DNA of 20,510 nucleotides from UBA9715 sp045629845 (GTDB lineage: Bacteria; Actinomycetota; Coriobacteriia; Coriobacteriales; Eggerthellaceae), in contig JAZQRZ010000088.1 of the NCBI GenBank assembly GCA_045629845.1, positions 1 to 20,510 of the forward strand. The letters are read 5' to 3'. Of this stretch, positions 16,128-20,510 are shown piece by piece (the stretch's first letter is position 1; each line of letters starts with the position of its first letter). A program made the translations under genes and the position numbers. The notes under the pieces are model-generated. The model saw only the letters and a program-made list of their open reading frames with translations. It did no database searches and was not told where the DNA came from.

Positions 16128-16934
16128 ATGAAGGCACTGATTCCCGCTGCAGGACTTGGCACGCGGTTTTTGCCTGCTACAAAAGCACAACCGAAAGAAA
16201 TGCTGCTTGTTGTAGATCGACCGGCAATTCAGTACGTTGTCGAAGAAGGTCTTGCCAGCGCAGCTGACGAAGTTGTCATTATTAACAGCCGTCAGAAAAA
16301 AGCAATCGAAGATCATTTTACGCCCGACCCTGAACTGGTGGCTTTGCTGCGTAGCCGTGGCAAAGACGAATATGCCGATATGGTCGAGCATGTGGGCAAT
16401 ATGAATGTCAGCTATGTGTATCAGGACGAAGCTTTGGGCTTGGGTCATGCTGTGCGCTGCGCTGCAGAAAAGACGGGCGACGAAGCATTTTACGTACTGC
16501 TTGGCGATGTTTTGGTTCCGAATAACCAGATGCTGCCGCGCATGCAGGAAATTTCGGACGCTCATAACGGTGCTAGCGTTATTGCGGTAATGCCTGTGCC
16601 ACACGAAGATGTTAAGCGCTTCGGTGTTATTTCTGGTCAGGCTATTTCCGATAATGTATGGAAAGTTGACTCGCTTGTTGAAAAGCCAGCGCCTGAAGAT
16701 GCACCAAGCAATTTGGCGGTGTTTGGCCGCTATCTGCTTAGTCCGCGCGTTATGCAGTTGCTTGCCGATGTTCAGCCCGGTGTTGGTGGCGAAATTCAGC
16801 TGACTGACGCCCTTGATGCAGTGCTGCAAGAAGAAGAAATGTACGCACTGGTTATCGATCCTTCCGATGGGTTTGATACGGGCACGATTGAAAGCTGGCT
16901 GGAAACGAACAACATCTTGTTCAGCCAGCGCTAA
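16128..16934 (+). CDS. galU: UTP--glucose-1-phosphate uridylyltransferase
   Basis: It makes UDP-glucose from UTP and glucose-1-phosphate for cell-envelope glycans and glycolipids. The product has 268 residues. The nucleotidyltransferase signature GLGTRFLPATKAQPKEM lies at 9-25. Further motifs are QDEALGLGHAV (99-109), LLGDVL with the metal-binding D127, VEKP (184-187), GGEIQLTDA (220-228) and FDTG (249-252). The start is placed at ATG 16128, because an upstream TTG (16104) would begin before the AAGGAG at 16111-16116. It is 20-30 residues shorter at the C-terminus than typical bacterial GalU, but all sugar-binding motifs are present. The serine hydrolase gene follows after 20 bases, probably in the same operon. 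Confidence 0.93.
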   Translation: MKALIPAAGLGTRFLPATKAQPKEMLLVVDRPAIQYVVEEGLASAADEVVIINSRQKKAIEDHFTPDPELVALLRSRGKDEYADMVEHVGNMNVSYVYQDEALGLGHAVRCAAEKTGDEAFYVLLGDVLVPNNQMLPRMQEISDAHNGASVIAVMPVPHEDVKRFGVISGQAISDNVWKVDSLVEKPAPEDAPSNLAVFGRYLLSPRVMQLLADVQPGVGGEIQLTDALDAVLQEEEMYALVIDPSDGFDTGTIESWLETNNILFSQR

Positions 16935-16954
16935 TAAAGGTTTAGGCACTACAC

Positions 16955-18130
16955 ATGGCACAAAGACGCAACATGCGGCAATCTCCTGATGCCCTGGCAC
17001 GAAATCGTGGTGCGCATACATCGCGTAGTGGGGCAAACAGGTCTGCTTCTCGAGGAACATCCGCTGCTCGAAGGGGAGCTTCTTCTCGTTCGCAATACGA
17101 TCGCAATGCAGTGTCGGTACATGACGTTCAACCACTGCATCCGAAAAAGCTTGTATTTATAGCAGGTCTGGTTCTTCTGGCCTGTGTTCTCATGATTTTT
17201 GTAGCTGAGCCATTAATCAGTGCTGAGGCGTCTTCGAAGACGGGGATTCAGCGGGCAACCACCGAGGTTAATGTTGTCGGCACCACCGAAAAGGTTGTTG
17301 CAAGCAATTCCTCAGAAGCTTCTTTGCCAGGCGTAAAAGGTTCGTACAAACCCGCCTCGAAAGATGTGCTTGCTATTCCAGACCAGAAGGCATTGATTTC
17401 TCTCAACCTGAAGAACAAGTCATCAGCCACTGTTGATTCAAGCTCAGCGGCTTTCAATGACATTCGTTCTGCGATTGCAGACATCGAGAAAACCGATAGC
17501 TGCGGCTTTGTGTTCTTCGATGCAGATACGGGGCTTGGGCTTGCGTACAATGCTGGTGAAGAAATGTACATTGCCAGCGCGGCTAAGGCGCCATTCATCT
17601 TCTGGCTGTTGTCGTCAAATACCAGTCTTGATGAATATGAGCTACAGGAATCGACGTGGACAATCGAAGATTCCGACAACGAATCGTTTGAAGACTTGTA
17701 TGAGCGCTACTACGCTGATGGCTACGTTGACACGATGGAGTCGTACAACGTAAATCATGAAGACTATTATGGTGACTATTATCCGAAGATGGGTGCGCGC
17801 AATTTAGCTGCTGTGTGGACCGATATCCTGGTTTATCTGCGCGGTCAGTCAAAGAATGCCAAGATATTGACTAACCTTTTCGAGTCAACGTCAACATCGT
17901 TTATTCGCGATGGTCTGTCTGGTGTTGATGCAACTGTTTTGAATAAGGCTGGCTGGATTGACGAGGAAAAGTATCGCTCGGTAACTGATGCGGCTATTAT
18001 TGAAGCAGACGATCGTACCTACATCATGGTTATCGAAACAAGTCAGATTGATGGCGGCAACGCCGAAGCCAAGGTTTCTGCGCTTGCGCGGGCTCTTTTT
18101 GACGCGCGTGGCGTTATTCCCTCGGCATAA
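16955..18130 (+). CDS. Membrane-anchored SxxK serine hydrolase (class A beta-lactamase/PBP fold)
   Basis: The product has 391 residues. A cytoplasmic Arg/Ser-rich tail (1-62), one TM (65-86), a Ser/Thr-rich linker and a C-terminal hydrolase domain (about 160-385) are visible. The three penicillin-recognising motifs can be placed: SAAK (S208-K211, nucleophile and general base), SDN (240-242) and KAGW (331-334) in place of the usual KTG. The order and spacing fit the class A beta-lactamase-like family (PF13354). Such anchored forms in actinobacteria and Firmicutes are not necessarily beta-lactamases and may act on peptidoglycan. The omega-loop Glu of true class A enzymes is not obvious. The ribosome binding site is weak (AAAGG, about 14 bases upstream). 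Its position behind galU fits an envelope role. Confidence 0.8.
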   Translation: MAQRRNMRQSPDALARNRGAHTSRSGANRSASRGTSAARRGASSRSQYDRNAVSVHDVQPLHPKKLVFIAGLVLLACVLMIFVAEPLISAEASSKTGIQRATTEVNVVGTTEKVVASNSSEASLPGVKGSYKPASKDVLAIPDQKALISLNLKNKSSATVDSSSAAFNDIRSAIADIEKTDSCGFVFFDADTGLGLAYNAGEEMYIASAAKAPFIFWLLSSNTSLDEYELQESTWTIEDSDNESFEDLYERYYADGYVDTMESYNVNHEDYYGDYYPKMGARNLAAVWTDILVYLRGQSKNAKILTNLFESTSTSFIRDGLSGVDATVLNKAGWIDEEKYRSVTDAAIIEADDRTYIMVIETSQIDGGNAEAKVSALARALFDARGVIPSA

Positions 18131-18136
18131 TTGCTT

Positions 18137-18254
18137 AGAAATGCGATAGGGCCCGCTATCGGCGGGCCCTATCTAAGGAGGGGATGATGCGGTGTCTTGG
18201 CACCGCTACTGCTTGAAGCAGCTGCACTAGAAGGAGGGGAGCCTTCGTCGTGCG
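18137..18254 (-). ncRNA. Candidate small RNA with CU-rich, anti-SD-like linker
   Basis: Read on the minus strand, a TATAATAGG element (18266-18258) is followed by about 110 bases with four stem-loops. These are GAAGG/CCTTC (18246-18230), CTGCTT/AAGCAG (18221-18209), GCGGTG/CACCGC (18206-18189), and the 12-bp GC-rich hairpin (18173-18145) followed by GCATTTCT. The bases between the third and fourth stems read TCCCCTCCTT and would be single-stranded. A second copy of this decamer lies in the first stem-loop. The plan (sigma-70 promoter, compact hairpins, CU-rich anti-Shine-Dalgarno-like linker, terminal hairpin) is that of a trans-acting regulatory RNA. The weak point is the poor U-tract. No known RNA family is recognised. 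Confidence 0.35.
18145..18173. terminator. Strong 12-bp hairpin, probable terminator
   Basis: GATAGGGCCCGC and GCGGGCCCTATC pair perfectly around a 5-nt loop, 14 bases after the serine hydrolase stop. On the plus strand it is followed by TAAGG rather than a T-run; on the minus strand by GCATTTCT. It may terminate transcription from the galU operon, the minus-strand candidate RNA, or both. Confidence 0.55.
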
Positions 18255-18257
18255 TTG

Positions 18258-18266
18258 CCTATTATA
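18258..18266 (-). promoter_or_regulatory. Candidate promoter -10 (TATAATAGG) for the minus-strand small RNA
   Basis: A perfect TATAAT followed by AGG on the minus strand, preceded by a run of Ts. It equals the element before the second sensor (9641-9649). No strong -35 is seen at 17 bp. Confidence 0.4.
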
Positions 18267-18490
18267 AAAAAACGATTTGAAGCCAGTATGTCAGGGATTC
18301 GCTCAAATTGTGAAGACGGTAACAGACGGCTTACCGCTTGGTTATTACTAGTGCGAAAGTGAAGCCGTTCGAGCAAGTCTAGGTCATCCGCTTCTTGCTT
18401 TTGTTTTGGCGCAGCCTTATATAGTTCGCCCGGTTCCCCTTCAGCACTATAAGCGGCATGCTGTATGATGGCGATGTTGAAAGGACTTTT
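18267..18490 (+). other. Non-coding leader region upstream of the methyltransferase-like gene
   Basis: No credible gene on either strand. A 6-bp hairpin (CGGTAA/TTACCG, 18317-18336) is present. TTGCTT (18395-18400) and TATATA (18418-18423), 17 bp apart, form a weak candidate promoter giving a leader of about 60 nt. No known riboswitch consensus was recognised, in particular not SAM or cobalamin. Confidence 0.35.
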
Positions 18491-19543
18491 ATGCCTGATA
18501 TCGAATTGCGTTTTCACCATGACATGTTGGTGCTGTCGGCACCTGTTGATGTTGTTTTAGCGCGTCAGGGTATCGATGCTGCGCGCGATAGACAGTATTT
18601 GAACCTGATGGAACCCGATGTTATTCATGACGCCCTGCAAATGGAACTGGCTGCAGGGGCTCAGTGTCTTGTAACGCCAACGGAAGATATTACGCGTGCT
18701 CGCTTGGCTCATGTGAATATGGATGGCGACGTTAGCCGTTTAGCCAAGGCCTCGCTTGATATTGCCGCCAGCCTTAAGCCTCAGCACATGCTGGTTGAAA
18801 TTGGTCCATGTGGTTTGCCATTGGATCCATCTTCGAAGGCGTCGCTTAATGAAAATCGAAATCAGTATGCTGATGCAGCGCGTGCCTTTGGTGATGCGCA
18901 GTTTGATGCATTCTTCTTGAATGGCTTTAGCAACATCGCAGATTTGAAATGTGCTCTTATGGGTGTTGCTCAAGTTAGCGGAAAGCCCGTGTTTGCTTCA
19001 GTGTCTTTAGGCGTTTCTCAGAATCAGCCTAAAGAACAGCCTGCTGCTAATGCGGCTCATCGCACTGATGGCGCCCAAGTGTTGCAGGCTGTTGAAGAGA
19101 TGTACCCCTTTGCTGCGGGTGGGTTTGCCCTTGTCGACGACACGCCTACCCCGCCGCTCCCTGCTGCTCATCGATCAGTTCTTGATCCTTCTCAGTGGGA
19201 AGAAGCGCTGGATACCATGATTGACCTTGGTGTTGCGGTTGTTGGCTTCGAAACAGCAGATCCCATCGCGAAGGCTGTTTCGTATGCTGAAGCGGCGGTA
19301 GCTCGAACTGATTTACCAGTTCTTGCACAGCTTCGCATCACCAGTGATTCTGCTTCGGCTCCTAAGGCTAAGGGATTGGTTCCGCTGGAAGAAATCAGCG
19401 ACTATACGCCTGACACTATGGAGCTTGCTGCGGTGAAGTTGTTCGGCGCAGGCGTGCAATTCATGCGTGCTACTGGCGTTGCTACCCCTGCCTATACTGG
19501 CGCACTGGCGGCAACTGTGTCGGGGTTGGATGTTCATCGTTAG
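18491..19543 (+). CDS. Homocysteine S-methyltransferase-fold protein lacking the zinc cysteines
   Basis: The product has 350 residues. The ATG at 18491 is preceded by GAAAGGA, while an earlier in-frame ATG (18458) has no ribosome binding site. The fold is recognisable: LNLMEPDVIHDALQMELAAGAQCLVT (35-62) matches the LNL-x-PD-x-V-x2-IH ... AGAD-x-I-x-TNT segment of MetH/BHMT-type barrels. LVEIGPCG (101-108) and the LPVLAQL strand (275-281) also align. Catalytic enzymes need three Zn-binding cysteines, one in a GxNCS motif and two in GGCCGTTP. Here these places read GFETA (252-256) and RATGVATP (326-333), and the only cysteines (C59, C107, C154) are elsewhere. It is therefore probably not a zinc-dependent homocysteine methyltransferase. 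It may be a pseudoenzyme or have a new role. The 85-aa gene follows 43 bases later. Confidence 0.75.
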   Translation: MPDIELRFHHDMLVLSAPVDVVLARQGIDAARDRQYLNLMEPDVIHDALQMELAAGAQCLVTPTEDITRARLAHVNMDGDVSRLAKASLDIAASLKPQHMLVEIGPCGLPLDPSSKASLNENRNQYADAARAFGDAQFDAFFLNGFSNIADLKCALMGVAQVSGKPVFASVSLGVSQNQPKEQPAANAAHRTDGAQVLQAVEEMYPFAAGGFALVDDTPTPPLPAAHRSVLDPSQWEEALDTMIDLGVAVVGFETADPIAKAVSYAEAAVARTDLPVLAQLRITSDSASAPKAKGLVPLEEISDYTPDTMELAAVKLFGAGVQFMRATGVATPAYTGALAATVSGLDVHR

Positions 19544-19586
19544 TTGTTTGCGCCATACATGCGGCGTACTTATGTGGAGGTAATAG

Positions 19587-19844
19587 ATGTCAGTTGAGCC
19601 AAGTCCTGCATACGGAGCTCTGCAGGCTATTGTCGATGACCTGTTCGAAGGTATGGCACGCGATTACGAAGTGCGCCGCCTTGACGTGGTTTTGGCTGCA
19701 GAGGCAGGGGATTTGCCAGCTGATTTGCTCGAAATTGTAAACTTGCTCCCGCCAGGATCCTTTACTCGTGTTCGCTTGTGCGACCAATTGAATTCTGCAA
19801 TTGGTGGTCATGCATGGGGTCAGGTGTACGGAACGGTGGAATAG
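19587..19844 (+). CDS. Small conserved-looking protein of unknown function (85 aa)
   Basis: I do not recognise this protein. It is acidic and soluble, with no signal peptide or TM. A predicted helical first half (AYGALQAIVDDLFEGM) is followed by a Leu-rich middle (LPADLLEIVNLLPPGSF) and a short C-terminus with LCDQLNSAIGGHAWG. The start is supported by GGAGG six bases before the ATG, so it is very likely translated. The gene is followed seven bases later by the MscS-type channel, which suggests co-transcription with it. The helical LPPGSFTRVRLCDQLN segment could be a small DNA- or protein-binding fold; this is a guess. Confidence 0.7.
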   Translation: MSVEPSPAYGALQAIVDDLFEGMARDYEVRRLDVVLAAEAGDLPADLLEIVNLLPPGSFTRVRLCDQLNSAIGGHAWGQVYGTVE

Positions 19845-19851
19845 AGGCTAT

Positions 19852-20510
19852 ATGGATAATAGTTTCGCCTGGATTCGCAGTATCGTCCAAGCTGGCGAAC
19901 TTGAGAAATGGCTGATGGCTTTTGCGTTGCTTCTAGTAACCATTGTGCTGTCCCATATGGTTACCAAGCTTATTCGCCGTATTACCTCGATTGATGGTAT
20001 TCCACTGCCTTCAAGTACCATTCTGATTAATATTGCCCGCATTGCTATTTGGGTGATGGGCTTATCCGTTATTCTGTCAGCCTGCTTTAATGTTGATGTA
20101 AATGGCGTTCTTGCTGCGCTTGGCATTGGTGGCGTTGCGCTTTCTTTAGGCTTACAAGATACGTTGAAGAATTTCATCGGTGGCCTGCAGGTAACGCTTT
20201 TGCGTGTTGTTCAACCGGGCGATCATGTAAGAATTGGCAACACTGAAGGTATTGTTCACGATGTGACGTGGCGTCAAACGGTGGTTAACGATTTCGAGGG
20301 CACTACCCACCTTATTCCGAATGCTGTTATCAACGCCAATGAAGTGGAAAAAATCGATCCTACTTGCTTGGTGGTAACAAGGCTGTCGTTTACCAATGAC
20401 ACGCGTGATATTGATGCCGCGATTCACGAAATGGAACTTCTTGCTAAACAGGCAGTTGAAGAGGTGGCCGAACTTGAAAAGGACCCCTTCATTCTACTTA
20501 CCGAAATTGG
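19852..20510 (+). CDS. MscS-family small-conductance mechanosensitive channel (3' partial)
   Basis: 219 residues are visible before the window ends in mid-codon. TM segments lie near 20-38 and 60-79. The pore-lining helix follows, with the Gly/Ala pattern VLAALGIGGVALSLGLQDTL (86-105), then NFIGGLQ. The beta domain contains QPGDHVRIGNTEGIVHDVTW (121-140) and the typical LIPNAVINAN (154-163). These are the standard MscS (PF00924) signatures. The N-terminus is short, so it is a compact three-TM channel as in E. coli MscS. It releases solutes on hypoosmotic stress. ATG 19852 follows the previous stop by seven bases, with AGAGG upstream overlapping that stop. Confidence 0.9.
   Translation, partial: MDNSFAWIRSIVQAGELEKWLMAFALLLVTIVLSHMVTKLIRRITSIDGIPLPSSTILINIARIAIWVMGLSVILSACFNVDVNGVLAALGIGGVALSLGLQDTLKNFIGGLQVTLLRVVQPGDHVRIGNTEGIVHDVTWRQTVVNDFEGTTHLIPNAVINANEVEKIDPTCLVVTRLSFTNDTRDIDAAIHEMELLAKQAVEEVAELEKDPFILLTEI

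Noticed and set aside
16065..17135. Long minus-strand open frame (356 codons) opposite galU
   Set aside because: It is antisense to galU and the start of the serine hydrolase, whose motifs are all intact. It has no ribosome binding site and its translation has no recognisable domain.
18227..18520. Minus-strand open frame of 97 codons across the gap before the methyltransferase-like gene
   Set aside because: No Shine-Dalgarno sequence, low-complexity polar translation, and it overlaps the 5' end of a well-supported gene and the candidate sRNA promoter.
1..20510. tRNA, rRNA, CRISPR arrays, insertion sequences
   Set aside because: Looked for cloverleaf-like segments, regularly spaced repeats and transposase motifs and saw none.

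Overview
The window looks like a chromosomal stretch from an anaerobic Gram-positive actinobacterium, most likely class Coriobacteriia (Eggerthellaceae or a relative). The grounds are a Veg homologue, a repetitive surface protein ending in a TGD-type sorting tail, a CmpB-type permease, and SpoIIE/PP2C sensors fused to an RsbW-like kinase domain, all with moderate base composition. This placement is inference; no rRNA, tRNA, CRISPR or insertion sequence is visible.

Layout. Positions 3-2045 hold the C-terminal part of a large cysteine-rich repeat surface protein (its start lies outside). A decayed, DUF2798-like membrane-protein fragment follows at 2091-2288. A large FtsX/MacB-type ABC permease with coiled-coil extracellular regions (2521-5766) ends at a good intrinsic terminator.

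The core of the window (5937-15506) is a partner-switching island. It has three long paralogous membrane sensors (871, 863 and 932 aa). Each combines a multi-TM N-terminal domain, an extracytoplasmic sensor, HAMP, a SpoIIE/PP2C phosphatase and a GHKL (RsbW/SpoIIAB-like) kinase domain in one chain. Between the second and third lies a single STAS anti-sigma-factor antagonist (12319-12621), and a CmpB-family membrane protein (8562-9629) follows the first. No sigma factor or free anti-sigma factor is present, so the output is unknown. Phosphatase aspartates and kinase catalytic residues are intact in all three, which suggests three bifunctional inputs converging on one STAS hub.

After the island come a divergent pair, veg (minus) and galU (plus). 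A membrane-anchored SxxK serine hydrolase (class A beta-lactamase/PBP fold) lies just behind galU. The next 360-bp gap contains a strong 12-bp hairpin and, on the minus strand, a candidate small RNA with an exposed CU-rich, anti-Shine-Dalgarno-like segment. Then come a homocysteine S-methyltransferase-fold protein lacking all three zinc cysteines, an unrecognised 85-aa protein and the 5' part of an MscS-type channel running off the end.

Several promoters share a -10 region followed by AGG (TANAATAGG or CATAATAGG): before sensors 1 and 2, the STAS gene, galU and, on the minus strand, the candidate sRNA.
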